A DNA stretch of 64,000 bases from Arthrobacter sp. MYb213 (GCF_002979915.1 NZ_PCQA01000004.1:248001-312000); one strand, 5' to 3'. Shown: positions 25,765 to 36,429, counted from the first letter of the stretch. A program made the numbers and translations. The notes: generated by a model from the letters alone, not told the origin.

Positions 25765-26511
25765 CTAAGAGGCTTTGGCTCTGCTGGACCGGTGTTCAGA
25801 GGCCGATTCAACGGTCGATGTCGTTCGTTCTTGTATGGAACCTGCTCTTGAATCCATGAGGGAGAGGACATCTTCAAAGAGTGAACGCACGACCGGCAGA
25901 CGGCAGAGGATGGCAAATTTGCCAATAACCGGGGCGATGTTGCGCATCAGTGCACGTGAACGGCGCTGATTGGGCGAACTGTCGTAGGCCCAAGTTGAGA
26001 AGATTTGCCGTGACAGCAACCAGAGAAAACGAGGCAAGTCACGCCGGATTGCCAGCGGAGGAAGTGGGCGTGCTCCGGCGACAACGCTCTCCCATAAAGA
26101 CATCTCGATCTGCGTGAGCTCGCTATTTTCGAGATCTCTTGAGAGTAAGACCTTGAGAAAGGATGGCCCGAAATCGTGGTATTTCTCCATCACCTGCACG
26201 CTGGCGTCGAAGACGATGCGGATATTCGCTTCTAAGGTGTTGCCTTCGTCGAGTTGTGCACTGCATATCTCAAATTGTTCTGCCCGTAGCGCGATGAGCA
26301 GTTCAAGAACTATGTCTTCTTTTGACCCGAAGTAGTAGTAGGCGTGCGAAAGGGACACCCCGGCACGCGACGCGATAGCGCGCATGCTGGCGGCCTGATA
26401 TCCGTCTTCGGCAAACGCGTCCAAAGCCGTGCGCAGTAGTTTGGCTTTGGTTTGTTGCCCTTTGCCGGTGCGTGGCTGATTCAGCGGAGTTGGCTGGCTA
26501 AGAGTTCCCAT
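25765..26511 (-). CDS. TetR-family transcriptional regulator
   Basis: About 248 residues. The N-terminal helix-turn-helix (KAKLLRTALDAFAEDGYQAASMRAIASRAGVSLSHAYYYFGSKEDIV) is a classic TetR DNA-binding region; the C-terminal ligand domain is divergent. I choose ATG 26511; a reading from 26559 would place coding sequence across a perfect palindrome that looks like the regulator's own operator. A TACACT hexamer ends 8 bases before 26511, with TTGAAC 16 bases further up inside the palindrome, so the message could be leaderless. No divergent target gene is directly adjacent, except a YhhQ-type transporter 340 bases away. Confidence 0.85.
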   Translation of the reverse strand: MGTLSQPTPLNQPRTGKGQQTKAKLLRTALDAFAEDGYQAASMRAIASRAGVSLSHAYYYFGSKEDIVLELLIALRAEQFEICSAQLDEGNTLEANIRIVFDASVQVMEKYHDFGPSFLKVLLSRDLENSELTQIEMSLWESVVAGARPLPPLAIRRDLPRFLWLLSRQIFSTWAYDSSPNQRRSRALMRNIAPVIGKFAILCRLPVVRSLFEDVLSLMDSRAGSIQERTTSTVESASEHRSSRAKAS

Positions 26512-26533
26512 ACTCTTTGAGTGTATCCAATTA

Positions 26534-26547
26534 TTGAACGCGTTCAA
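26534..26547. promoter_or_regulatory. Perfect 14-base palindrome, probable TetR operator
   Basis: TTGAACGCGTTCAA reads the same on both strands, 22 bases before the TetR start and overlapping a TTGAAC -35-like hexamer. This placement fits autorepression by the TetR protein. Confidence 0.6.
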
Positions 26548-26667
26548 AAAGCTCATCAAATTGCTGCAAATGATGCGGGTCGAGTCACGACCGTTTTTCT
26601 TTCCTCGAATTCATATTCTGAAGAACACAAGGTGAGATGGAAGATTAAGTATTTTGGGCTTCAATAA

Positions 26668-26730
26668 ACCTAGTTACCGTGAAGTAGGTCACGGCAATGA
26701 GCTGAGGTCTTCATGGGATACTAACTAGGT
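26668..26730 (+). promoter_or_regulatory. Possible structured leader before the queuosine-precursor transporter
   Basis: Nine-base perfect outer arms ACCTAGTTA (26668-26676) and TAACTAGGT (26722-26730) enclose a six-base stem CCGTGA/TCACGG (26677-26694) and a weaker ATGA/TCAT stem, giving a three-way junction in RNA. It lies about 120 bases before the transporter start. It does not match the preQ1-I, II or III consensus that I remember. An operator pair is an alternative reading. Confidence 0.35.
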
Positions 26731-26851
26731 AAGTGCTAATACAGCGGGACAGCGCTCCGGCACATCATGACAGGTCAGCAAACCATTGTTGATTAACCAG
26801 GTGTCGGTCCATGCGGAGTCTTGGCGAACCACTTTTAACGAGGAAATTTTC

Positions 26852-27562
26852 ATGGGCGAACCGAACGCCAAACCAATAAATACCCGAGCCTCCAAAGCAA
26901 TATTTGCTACTGCCGGATCTCCATATTTTTCTGCAGTGCTCGCGCTCATGGGCGCCATAGTCATACTCTCCAATATCGGAGCGTCAAAGGGCGTGATCAT
27001 CGGGCCATTTATCACCGATGGCGGCTTCTTCCTTTTCCCTCTGGCCTACATTCTTGGCGATGTGATTTCGGAAGTTTATGGACTCAAAGCTGCTAGATGG
27101 TCCATCCTGGTCACGTTTGCACTCGCGTTCTTTGCGGTGTTCGCCTTTTGGATCATGATTCAGCTGCCGTCGGCCGAATTTTACGACGGACAAGAAGCTC
27201 TCGAACGTACGCTAGGACCTATCTGGCAGATCGTTCTGGCATCGGGGCTGGGATTTCTCGTCGGGCAGTTAGCCAACTCGTGGGTCTTGGTCCGGATGAA
27301 GCAACGTTTTGGTGAACGTGGGCTGGTAGGCAGACTTATCGGGTCAAGTGGTGTCGGAGAATTCCTCGATACCTTGATTTTTTGTGCCGTGGCGGCACCG
27401 GTCATCGGAATCACTGATTCTTCTAACTTCATCAACTATGTAGCTGTCGGATTCGTCTACAAGACGGCAGTGGAAATCATCTTTGTACCGGTTACTTCAC
27501 TAGTCATTCGTTGGTTCAAGAAACGTGAACCAAGTTATGCAGCACCCGCGCCAGGTGTCTAA
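26852..27562 (+). CDS. YhhQ/VUT-family queuosine precursor transporter
   Basis: 236 residues with about six hydrophobic segments. The stretch GPFITDGGFFLFPLAYILGDVISEVYGLKAARW is the hallmark of the YhhQ (COG1738) family, and EFLDTLIFCAVAA is the second conserved block. E. coli YhhQ imports preQ0 and preQ1 for queuosine synthesis. A tgt gene lies 2.4 kb downstream, which supports a link to queuosine salvage, since no queuosine biosynthetic gene is seen here. ATG 26852 with GAGGAAA upstream was chosen; the longer start at 26786 adds a polar tail. Confidence 0.85.
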   Translation: MGEPNAKPINTRASKAIFATAGSPYFSAVLALMGAIVILSNIGASKGVIIGPFITDGGFFLFPLAYILGDVISEVYGLKAARWSILVTFALAFFAVFAFWIMIQLPSAEFYDGQEALERTLGPIWQIVLASGLGFLVGQLANSWVLVRMKQRFGERGLVGRLIGSSGVGEFLDTLIFCAVAAPVIGITDSSNFINYVAVGFVYKTAVEIIFVPVTSLVIRWFKKREPSYAAPAPGV

Positions 27563-27626
27563 AGTCGATTTTCAATCAGCAGTAAGGATGACAGGCAAGT
27601 TACCCCGCGCTCGCTAAGCTAATTAA

Positions 27627-28313
27627 ATGAGCTCAGGCGACAGGCAAATCGAAACCCACGAACTGCTGATTGGCTATGCCGGGCAGGCTCTTTGCGAACC
27701 AATTAGTTTCTCCGTGCAGACCGGAGCCGGATTAGGGATTATCGGCGCAAACGGGAGTGGCAAATCGAGCCTCATTCGAACCGTGTTAGGACTGCAACCA
27801 GCCGTTTCCGGGACTGTCAGTTATTGTGGTTCCCCCTTAGACGAAGGTTCGGCGCGGTTTCGTCAGGAGGTCGCCGTCCAGGTCACCGACGGTGTGTTTT
27901 TTGAAGAGTTGACGGTGGCTGAACATCTTGAAATGGTGGCCCGTGGTCATCGGCTCAAAGAGTGGCAGACAGCGGTCGACGCCGAGCTAGAATTTTTTGA
28001 ACTCACCCAGGTGATGCAACGACTACCCCAGGAATTATCTTCTGGCCAGCGGCGCAAACTACTGTTGGCGTCCGCCTTGATCCGCCCGGCGAGCTTACTC
28101 ATTTTGGATGAACCGGAGCAACGGCTAGATCAGCGCATTCGAACCAAGCTCTATCGAAGGCTTCGGCAAATGCGCACCAATCAGGTAACCCTGCTCGTGG
28201 TTACCCACGACCCCCAGCTAATTCGTGAATGTCTTGACGAAGTGGTCCTGTTGGATGGCGATCGGGTGCAAACAATTGGCGCGCAGGCAGGGGCGTTGTG
28301 GCTTGAACGCTAA
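27627..28313 (+). CDS. ABC transporter ATP-binding protein
   Basis: 228 residues. Walker A is GANGSGKSS (about 37-45), the signature motif is LSSGQRRKL, Walker B is LLILDEPEQ and the switch His is VVTHD. The Q-loop region is VAVQVTDG. The next gene overlaps or abuts its end and encodes a multispan membrane protein, so the two likely form one ABC exporter. Substrate unknown; location between a queuosine-precursor carrier and tgt is suggestive but not evidence. Confidence 0.85.
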   Translation: MSSGDRQIETHELLIGYAGQALCEPISFSVQTGAGLGIIGANGSGKSSLIRTVLGLQPAVSGTVSYCGSPLDEGSARFRQEVAVQVTDGVFFEELTVAEHLEMVARGHRLKEWQTAVDAELEFFELTQVMQRLPQELSSGQRRKLLLASALIRPASLLILDEPEQRLDQRIRTKLYRRLRQMRTNQVTLLVVTHDPQLIRECLDEVVLLDGDRVQTIGAQAGALWLER

Positions 28314-29913
28314 ACGAGCCCACGTGGTAGAACAAACAGCTTATGACCCTAGAGAGCTGATCCGCTCGGTCAAGAAACTTCGGGATCGCTCAGCCCGCAT
28401 CGACGCATTCTCCGATGGGTATATCTGGGTGCTGCTGGCGGTTGTTGCGCTGGTCTATTTGTTTAGCGCACTATCCGGGGTGATCTTCGCGCTGCAAGGT
28501 GCAGGTGAGACTACAGCGCAACTGCCCAGCGCCGTCTGGGACTTGCAAGATCTTACGGTGGCCCTACTCCCAGTCATACTGCTGAGTTGTTTTAGGGGGT
28601 TGCTTTACCTCGGTCCCTGTGGTCTTCGGCCCGATAAAGCCGCCTGGTGGTTACCACTAGCCGTGGATCTGAGAGGGATACGGAAACGCTCGTTTTATAA
28701 TGCGCTCATCCTCGGTGCGCTGTTCAACAGCTTTATCGGAATCTTGTGGCTGGCAGGCCTCTTTACCCTTTCTGGTCGATTTGAAGTTCAGGTGTTCCTC
28801 TGTGGTTTAGTTTTCTTCGCTGTGACGGGAACATTACTCAGCGCGATTGCAACGCTGGTGCAAATAGCCGAGCGTGCGCGGTTAGTGCGCAGAATCTGTC
28901 ATCAGCTCTTGATGCTCTTCATTTTGGGACTGAGCATTTCGTGGAGCCTGTTACTAACCGAGAATACCTGGGCTCAGGGCGCTTATGAACTACTTGGAAA
29001 ACTGGCCTTTGCCCCACTCTTCTGGGCCGCAGGCTGCGCAGGTGCACTGCTGCTGGCAACCATAGTTATTTGGCAGGCAACGCGCAAAATAGATCAGATG
29101 AAGGCCAATAGCCTGCGACTGGCAGGGCAGATACAGCATGAGCTTGTAGGTTCTTTGGCTCAAATGGAATTGAGCGGGATGCTGCCGGCTACAGAATCGG
29201 CAGGTCCCCGATCAAGAAATTCTTGGTATCGGCCATTGCGCAACCTGCCAGTGGTACTCCAGATCCTTTTGTTGCGATACCTTCGCGGAAGATATTGGCG
29301 TGCACCGGGAAACTTGGTCTTGCTGACTGTCACACTGGTTTTAGCGGTACGTTCCATCGCTAACCCACTAGCAGTGACCGGATTCTTTGTGTTGCTTTTA
29401 TGGGTGCTTACGGAGAGCTTCGGCCGCTTGAATCGCCCATTGGCCAGTGCGCCAGGGCTGGCTCAGCTGTTGGGCCTGCCACGCACAGCCCTAGTCCGAC
29501 CTGCCATTGGATTCACGCTTTGCGTGATTCTCGTAATTTTGAGCATCTGCTCATTGCTTCCGTTAGCACTAGGCATGATCTCCATGGCGAACCTTGGATT
29601 TTGGGTTCTCGGCGTATTGGTGGCCGGCAGTGGCACGAGCGCCGCTGCCTGGGGCCGGGCTACGCGTGGAGAACGTGACTGGGAAGCACTGATTCTTGGT
29701 GCCAGCAACGAGATACACACCGGTTCGCTGATGCTTATCGAACTTCGGTATTTCCTTCAAGCGCTAGCCTCGGGGCTGCCCCTGATCCTACTTTTGCTTA
29801 CACCAATCTCGCCCGTGCCATGGGGAATCTGGGCGTTTGGATTGCTGTGCGCTTACCCGGGGTACGCGGCACTACGACGAGCCGGCGAGTCAGCAATCGC
29901 TCACGTCCGGTAA
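28303..29913 (+). CDS. Multispan membrane partner of the ABC ATPase, unknown substrate
   Basis: About 536 residues with about ten to twelve hydrophobic segments in two blocks separated by a polar middle (about 270-330) carrying a charged helical stretch. I do not recognise the family. The N-terminal soluble part (DPRELIRSVKKLRDRSARID) is basic and cytoplasmic. TTG 28303 has AGGGG nine bases upstream and overlaps the ATPase gene by 11 bases; GTG 28324 is the alternative. The overlap shows translational coupling, so it is the probable permease of the ABC system. A 22-base hairpin ends the unit. Confidence 0.65.
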   Translation: MNAKRAHVVEQTAYDPRELIRSVKKLRDRSARIDAFSDGYIWVLLAVVALVYLFSALSGVIFALQGAGETTAQLPSAVWDLQDLTVALLPVILLSCFRGLLYLGPCGLRPDKAAWWLPLAVDLRGIRKRSFYNALILGALFNSFIGILWLAGLFTLSGRFEVQVFLCGLVFFAVTGTLLSAIATLVQIAERARLVRRICHQLLMLFILGLSISWSLLLTENTWAQGAYELLGKLAFAPLFWAAGCAGALLLATIVIWQATRKIDQMKANSLRLAGQIQHELVGSLAQMELSGMLPATESAGPRSRNSWYRPLRNLPVVLQILLLRYLRGRYWRAPGNLVLLTVTLVLAVRSIANPLAVTGFFVLLLWVLTESFGRLNRPLASAPGLAQLLGLPRTALVRPAIGFTLCVILVILSICSLLPLALGMISMANLGFWVLGVLVAGSGTSAAAWGRATRGERDWEALILGASNEIHTGSLMLIELRYFLQALASGLPLILLLLTPISPVPWGIWAFGLLCAYPGYAALRRAGESAIAHVR

Positions 29914-29930
29914 CTCACGGCCAACAAAAC

Positions 29931-29980
29931 GCAACGGCGGGTATCGATGATTATTAAAAATCATCGATACCCGCCGTTGC
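29931..29980. terminator. Very strong hairpin between convergent genes
   Basis: A perfect 22-base stem (29931-29952 and 29959-29980) with loop ATTAAA lies between the convergent ABC membrane gene and tgt. It can end both transcripts. Confidence 0.85.
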
Positions 29981-29999
29981 CAGAAAATACGGTTAGGAG

Positions 30000-31355
<1,356 letters not shown>

Positions 31356-31426
31356 CTAGCGTTCGACTTGGTCAAAGGCGAATAATACAGTTAACAGCAC
31401 TGTGTCGTAAACGACGGAAGGATCTA

Positions 31427-32518
31427 GTGAATTTCCAAAATTTTAAGGAATCCGCACGTTCCTTGGTGACCTTGGGTCCAGCTCGGAAAGATCACTGGAT
31501 CGGACTACGCACAGGTATCGGCGTCTTCGCGCCGTTGATCTTCTTGTTACTGATAAACCGATTAGACCTGATGGTCTTTGTCGTCTTTGGTGCGTTCACC
31601 GGAGTATACGGTCGTGTTGATGGGTACTGGAATCGGTTGCGCATGCAGAGCCGTTCAGGCCTGTTGTTCTTTATCGTGATCGGTTTGGCGTTGTGCGCCT
31701 CAAACTTCTGGATTGACCACGATAATCCCGAGCTCAAGGCCTGGCAGATTGTCGGAGCTACAACCTTGATAGCCGGCATTTGTTCGGTGGTCACCGGATT
31801 CCTGCGTTTGCGGCCAGGCGGCTCGCTGTTTCACATCTTCGCATTCGCCGCCATTGCCTCGATTGCTAAGCCGGCGCCATTTGCTGAAGCCATGTTTGCT
31901 GCGGCTGCGACTATTCTGCTGGCGCTGATCATCGGTGCGAGTGGCGCCTTAGGCCAGTGGTCAAGCCTGTGGAAACGCACTCCCTTGCCACCTTTGTCAG
32001 ATAACGTACGCAAAGCGATCTGGTGGGAGGGCTTGTTCTACGTGCTCACCGCCGGCGTAGCTGGCGCATTAGCGAATATCATCGGCAGTCAGCTTGAAGC
32101 CGGCCACAATTATTGGGCAATGGTCGCCGCTGTGGTGCCGCTGGCAGGTCACACGACGGCTCTGCGTGTACGTCGTGGCGTGCACCGTGTGCTCGGCACG
32201 CTGGCCGGCATGTTGCTCATTGCGTTACTTATTGTGCTGAACCCAGCGATGTGGATCCTCGTGGTCTTCATTGGGCTATTTCAGTTCTTGGCCGAAATGC
32301 TGGTAATGCGCAACTACTTCCTTGCTCAGGTATTTATTACCCCGCTAGCGCTGGTAGGCACCAGCCTGATCACCGGGCTGTCCACCGCGGTGATGTATGA
32401 CCGTGTCGTTGAAACGGTCATCGGTTCCGCGGTGGGCATCCTCGGCGTGCTCGTTGGTAGCTGGTTCGGCACGCGCATGCGCCGACGCCTAGGTATTCCC
32501 GAGCAAGATCAAAAATAA
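31427..32518 (+). CDS. FUSC-family (aromatic acid exporter-like) membrane protein
   Basis: 363 residues with two groups of membrane spans; the second has AGHNYWAMVAAVVPLAGHTTALRVRRGVHRVLGTLAG, the signature of FUSC/YccS/AaeB proteins. These are implicated in aromatic acid export or efflux of toxic anions. The start is GTG 31427 with AAGGA upstream. It stands between tgt (divergent) and a NUDIX gene (convergent, 6 bases away). Substrate unknown. Confidence 0.75.
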   Translation: MNFQNFKESARSLVTLGPARKDHWIGLRTGIGVFAPLIFLLLINRLDLMVFVVFGAFTGVYGRVDGYWNRLRMQSRSGLLFFIVIGLALCASNFWIDHDNPELKAWQIVGATTLIAGICSVVTGFLRLRPGGSLFHIFAFAAIASIAKPAPFAEAMFAAAATILLALIIGASGALGQWSSLWKRTPLPPLSDNVRKAIWWEGLFYVLTAGVAGALANIIGSQLEAGHNYWAMVAAVVPLAGHTTALRVRRGVHRVLGTLAGMLLIALLIVLNPAMWILVVFIGLFQFLAEMLVMRNYFLAQVFITPLALVGTSLITGLSTAVMYDRVVETVIGSAVGILGVLVGSWFGTRMRRRLGIPEQDQK

Positions 32519-32523
32519 TCTAC

Positions 32524-33081
32524 TTAAATATTGATTCCGACATGGGCTAATGCCTGTCGGAGAATATTTTCTCGCCCCCCGGCGAACTCACCTTGGATGT
32601 CTTCGCTCAGGGCTTCTGCAGGGGAGAGCCAGGTCAGCTCGAGAGCGTCCTGACGCGGAGTTGATTCGCCACGCACCGGGACGATATAGCACATCGCTAC
32701 GGCATGCTGACGGTCGTCGGTCAGCCCAGTTTCACTGGGCGAGGGGAAATACTCAGCAACGGTGAATGGTACCGGTGAGGCTGGGAGTTGGGGGAGCACC
32801 ATGGTGCCCAGATCCTTTTCGATGTGGCGGATCAACGCCGCCCGAATCGTTTCTCGGTACATCACACGGCCGGAAACGAAGGTGCGTAGCATCTGCCCCG
32901 ACTCATCGCCGGTGAGGAGCAAACCTACCTCGTTGACATAGCCCAGCGGATCGAGGCGCACGGGGATAGCTTCAACATAGAGCATCGGAAGACGTTGGCG
33001 GGCTTCGTAGAGATCTTCTTCGTTGAGCCAGCCTGGATAAGGGTCGGGCGTACGCACATTCATAGAACCATCTTCATACAT
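32524..33081 (-). CDS. NUDIX-family protein (DUF4916)
   Basis: 185 residues. It lacks a canonical Nudix box (GX5EX7REUXEEXGU) but the order MLYVEAIPVRLDPLGYVNEVGLLLTG, TVAEYFP and AVAMCYIVPVRGE...ELTWLSPAEAL is typical of the DUF4916/NUDIX-fold proteins common in Actinobacteria. Hydrolase activity is doubtful without the metal-binding glutamates. I start at ATG 33081; the divergent MFS gene begins nearby, so promoters and 5' ends overlap here. Confidence 0.65.
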   Translation of the reverse strand: MYEDGSMNVRTPDPYPGWLNEEDLYEARQRLPMLYVEAIPVRLDPLGYVNEVGLLLTGDESGQMLRTFVSGRVMYRETIRAALIRHIEKDLGTMVLPQLPASPVPFTVAEYFPSPSETGLTDDRQHAVAMCYIVPVRGESTPRQDALELTWLSPAEALSEDIQGEFAGGRENILRQALAHVGINI

Positions 33082-33131
33082 ATTTGCTTCGCTGTGGTGC
33101 ACTTCCCGCTGTGTTGCGTAATTCACTGACA

Positions 33132-34694
33132 ATGGGCCCCACCGGCTCTGGTGCGTTAAAAGGACGAACTGTAGGATTAGTTGAGCCGTTTCATCCTATT
33201 TTGGCGGCTTCTCTCCCCGACTTCTCTCGGAAGCAGTGTCCTGCCTTGACGAACGCCCCAGAGCGCTTGAGCAAAAAGAATTTCACCACGATTGCGGTAC
33301 TGATCGTATCTAGCTTCGTGGTCATCCTTAACGAAACCATCATGAATGTGGCATTGCCTGTGCTGATGGTTGAATTTGACGTCACCGCTGACGCGATCCA
33401 GTGGCTGGCAACTATCTTCATGCTCACCATGGCCGTAGTCATTCCAATGACAGGCTTCCTCTTGCAGGTGCTGAGCACCCGCAAGGTATTCCTATTGGCC
33501 ATGGGCCTGTTCGCCTTGGGCACCACGCTGGCTGCCCTAGCCCCAGGTTTCGGCGTACTGCTGGTAGCCCGCGTCATCCAAGCCTGCGGTACCGCAGTAA
33601 TGATGCCCTTGCTGATGACCACAATTCTTGACCTAGTTCCTCCGGCACGCCGCGGCGTACTGATGGGCAACGTGTCTATCGTCATTTCCGTCGCACCAGC
33701 CATTGGCCCGACGCTGTCCGGTTTGATTCTGCAGTACCTGTCCTGGCGTTTCATGTTCATCGTGATCATCCCAATTGCTATCCTGGCGCTGGTCATTGGC
33801 ACCCCACGATTGGGTAATGAATCCGGGCAGGCAAAGACCCCACTTTCCGGGCTTTCAATCTTGTTGGCCGTTCCGGGCTTCGGTGGCCTAGTCTTCGGAC
33901 TGAGCCGGTTGTCTGCCGGTGGCGCCTCGGTACTAAACGTGGGAATCCTTATTCTTGCGGTGTTGTGCTTGGCCGCATTCGCCTTCTTACAGAGCCGATT
34001 GCAGCGCGAAGATAAAGCGCTTTTGGACCTGCGCCCACTGACCTACCGCGATTTCACGCTCTCCTTGGTGCTGATGATGTTCGCTATGGTGGCGTTATTC
34101 GGCGTGATCATTCTGCTTCCAATGTTCTTCACCAATGTGCTTGGAATGGAGACGCTAACTACCGGATTGATCATGCTCCCCGGAGGCTTATTGATGGGTG
34201 TTTTGGCCCCATTTGTCGGCAGAATGTACGACAAGGTTGGGCCTCGACCGCTGGTAGTTCCCGGTGCGCTGGTGCTCACCGCGGTGTTGTTTGCCTACGC
34301 GTTGATTCTGGATTCCACCACGCCAATCTGGCTCTTGGTACTCCTGCACCTGGCAATGAGCCTCGGGATGGCACTGATCTTCACCCCGGCCTTCACCACG
34401 GCACTGAACCCACTGCCACACCACTTGCACTCCCATGGTTCGGCCCTGCTCTCAACCCTGCAACAGCTTGGTGGCGCGATGGGCACCGCGTTGGTAGTCG
34501 GCGTCGTGGCTGCGACCACCGCTTCGAAGCTTGCTGCCGGAAGTGACAAGCTTGTCGCAACGGTGGAGGGCTTCGCCCCAGGCTTCCTCGTGGGAGCTGC
34601 CTGCAGCGTGGGTATCTTGGTCATTGGATTCCTGCTGGGTGGCAAAAAAGAGCTTGCGACTCAAGAGTCTGAAAATGCTCCGGCGATGCACTAA
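33132..34694 (+). CDS. MFS drug transporter, DHA2/LmrB-like
   Basis: About 500-520 residues with 14 predicted membrane spans. The first conserved motif is VVILNETIMNVALP, with Asn in place of the usual Asp of LDxTIVNVALP, which is typical of the LmrB subgroup. It probably exports drugs or toxic compounds by proton antiport. The start is uncertain: ATG 33132 has no ribosome binding site, and TTG 33246 immediately before the first span (SKKNFTTIAVL) gives a normal N-terminus with GGAAG about 15 bases upstream. It is divergent from the NUDIX gene. Confidence 0.8.
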   Translation: MGPTGSGALKGRTVGLVEPFHPILAASLPDFSRKQCPALTNAPERLSKKNFTTIAVLIVSSFVVILNETIMNVALPVLMVEFDVTADAIQWLATIFMLTMAVVIPMTGFLLQVLSTRKVFLLAMGLFALGTTLAALAPGFGVLLVARVIQACGTAVMMPLLMTTILDLVPPARRGVLMGNVSIVISVAPAIGPTLSGLILQYLSWRFMFIVIIPIAILALVIGTPRLGNESGQAKTPLSGLSILLAVPGFGGLVFGLSRLSAGGASVLNVGILILAVLCLAAFAFLQSRLQREDKALLDLRPLTYRDFTLSLVLMMFAMVALFGVIILLPMFFTNVLGMETLTTGLIMLPGGLLMGVLAPFVGRMYDKVGPRPLVVPGALVLTAVLFAYALILDSTTPIWLLVLLHLAMSLGMALIFTPAFTTALNPLPHHLHSHGSALLSTLQQLGGAMGTALVVGVVAATTASKLAAGSDKLVATVEGFAPGFLVGAACSVGILVIGFLLGGKKELATQESENAPAMH

Positions 34695-34973
34695 TCCATT
34701 TTTATGGCGGTTCCAATGGCCATCGGTTTGCGGGTTTCCCGGAAGCTGGTGGCCATTTCCGTCTGAGTAAAAGCTAGGTATCCATGACGCCACTGAGACA
34801 GCTTGGCTTGGTGGAAAAGCTGCTTGGCTCATGCAAATGAGCGGTTTAGGTGTTTACGGCTGAAGCGCGCTCTTACGCATGTACGAGTTTTAATGGCAGT
34901 ACCTAAATACCTGACGAACAGGAATAGTGTTGACGTATACACCAGCGTCTCACTCCGAGGAATAGGAAAGAAA

Positions 34974-35432
34974 ATGTCACTCAAAGAGCAGCTTCGAACA
35001 GACAGCATCATGCAGCTGAAGGCAGGTAACAAGATGGAACTAACCACCTTGCGCAATGTCTTGGGCGAAATTGAAACTCGTGAAAAGTCTGGCAAAACTC
35101 CTACGGAACTAAACGACGCCGAGGTGGAAGCGCTCATCCGCAAACAGGTTGCTAACCGTCATGAAACCGCGAAGACCTACACCGAAAAGGGAATCTCCGA
35201 TCGAGCTGCGGCTGAAATCGCCGAGGCAACATTCCTCGAAGGATATTTACCTCAGGCACTGAGTGATGATGAGGCTCGTTCGATCGTTGATTCGGTAATG
35301 GCTGAGTTATCTGCCGAGCGTGAGCTGACCATGAAAGATATGGGCTCCGCAATGAAGCTAATCAATGCTCAGGTCGCTGGTCGTTACGACGGTAAGACTC
35401 TCTCGACGCTTGTTCGCGCAAAGCTAGCCTAA
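34974..35432 (+). CDS. GatB/YqeY domain protein
   Basis: 152 residues. The pattern MELTTLRNVLGEIETREKSGKTPTELNDAEVEALIRKQVANRHETAK and LEGYLPQALSDDE is diagnostic for YqeY, a small relative of the GatB tail domain that binds tRNA in the amidotransferase. YqeY proteins are thought to influence amidotransferase or tRNA-related steps, but the exact role is unknown. ATG 34974 has AGGAAAG upstream; an earlier ATG at 34803 would extend through intergenic DNA. It stands alone with a strong terminator. Confidence 0.9.
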   Translation: MSLKEQLRTDSIMQLKAGNKMELTTLRNVLGEIETREKSGKTPTELNDAEVEALIRKQVANRHETAKTYTEKGISDRAAAEIAEATFLEGYLPQALSDDEARSIVDSVMAELSAERELTMKDMGSAMKLINAQVAGRYDGKTLSTLVRAKLA

Positions 35433-35439
35433 CCATGTG

Positions 35440-35480
35440 ATTGGTGGTCGGAAGCTAAACTTCTGACCGCCAATTTTTTT
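35440..35480 (+). terminator. Rho-independent terminator of the yqeY gene
   Basis: A 15-base stem with two G-U pairs (35440-35454 and 35460-35474) and loop CTAAA is followed by seven T residues, a classic intrinsic terminator. Confidence 0.9.
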
Positions 35481-35652
35481 GGTTAACCTGCCTGGCAGGG
35501 GTCTGCGCCGGTATTCATTGAGGATCTTGCGCAACGGGTAAGGAACCAACAACGTCCTCGGCGTTTGGCCATCTCAACTAACGGATACTTCTCAAATCTT
35601 CCAGCGGCAGTTAGGCTAAATTTCACGTCAACAACGCTCAAAAGGGGATTTG

Positions 35653-36429
35653 ATGGAACTGCGAGATACCGTCGCGCTCGTCACCGGAGGACTATCCGGT
35701 CTGGGACGAGCCACAGCACAAAAGCTTGCCGAGAGTGCCACGCACGTGGTGGTGCTGGATCTTCCTCGTGAAGATGGTGATGAAATTGCGGCCCAGATTG
35801 CTGCAAACGTTCGCTATGTTCCGGCTGATGTGACCCAAGCAGAAGATGTGGCTGCTGCGGTGCAACGAGCCACCGAACTAGGACACCTGAGAACCGTGGT
35901 GAACTGCGCAGGAGTCGCCACTCCAGGTAAGGTGCTCGGACGCGAGGGCGTTATACCACTGCAGAAGTTCGCTAAGGTCTTGGAAATTAACGTCACCGGT
36001 ACCTTCAACGTGGTACGTCTGGCAGCCGAAGCTATGGCACATAGTGAAGCGGTAGTCGACGCCAACGGCACTAGCGAACGCGGAGTGATCATCAATACTG
36101 CATCGGTGGCCGCCTTTGATGGTCAGATTGGTCAGCCCGCCTATGCAGCTTCTAAAGGTGCGGTAGCCGCAATGACGCTTCCACTGGCCCGCGAACTGGC
36201 AACTCACCAAATTCGAGTGATGACGATAGCACCGGGAATCTTCCACACGCCCATGATGGATGGATTGCCGCAAGCAGCTCAGGATTCGTTAGGTGCACAG
36301 GTGCCCCATCCGTCCAGGCTGGGACGTCCCGAAGAGTACGCGGACCTAGTGGCGCACATTGTTGCTAACCCAATGCTCAACGGTGAAACGATCCGCCTTG
36401 ATGGGGCCATCAGGATGGCACCGCGTTAA
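35653..36429 (+). CDS. SDR dehydrogenase, type-2 3-hydroxyacyl-CoA dehydrogenase-like
   Basis: 258 residues. It has the NAD motif [15 protein letters not shown] as NCAG, the catalytic Ser in TASVAAFDG and YAASKGAV. The order [36 protein letters not shown] matches HSD17B10-type 2-methyl-3-hydroxybutyryl-CoA dehydrogenases that work in branched-chain or fatty-acid breakdown. It may use 3-hydroxyacyl-CoA substrates in the cytosol. The start ATG 35653 follows AAGGGG. Its end overlaps the convergent membrane gene by 4 bases. Confidence 0.8.
   Translation: MELRDTVALVTGGLSGLGRATAQKLAESATHVVVLDLPREDGDEIAAQIAANVRYVPADVTQAEDVAAAVQRATELGHLRTVVNCAGVATPGKVLGREGVIPLQKFAKVLEINVTGTFNVVRLAAEAMAHSEAVVDANGTSERGVIINTASVAAFDGQIGQPAYAASKGAVAAMTLPLARELATHQIRVMTIAPGIFHTPMMDGLPQAAQDSLGAQVPHPSRLGRPEEYADLVAHIVANPMLNGETIRLDGAIRMAPR

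Noticed and set aside
27627-29913. A defence or toxin system
   Set aside because: The genes look like an ordinary ABC exporter with complete ATPase motifs; nothing points to defence.
34715-34757. Hairpin AATGGCCA/TGGCCATT after the MFS gene
   Set aside because: The loop is long and no T run follows, so I do not call it a terminator.
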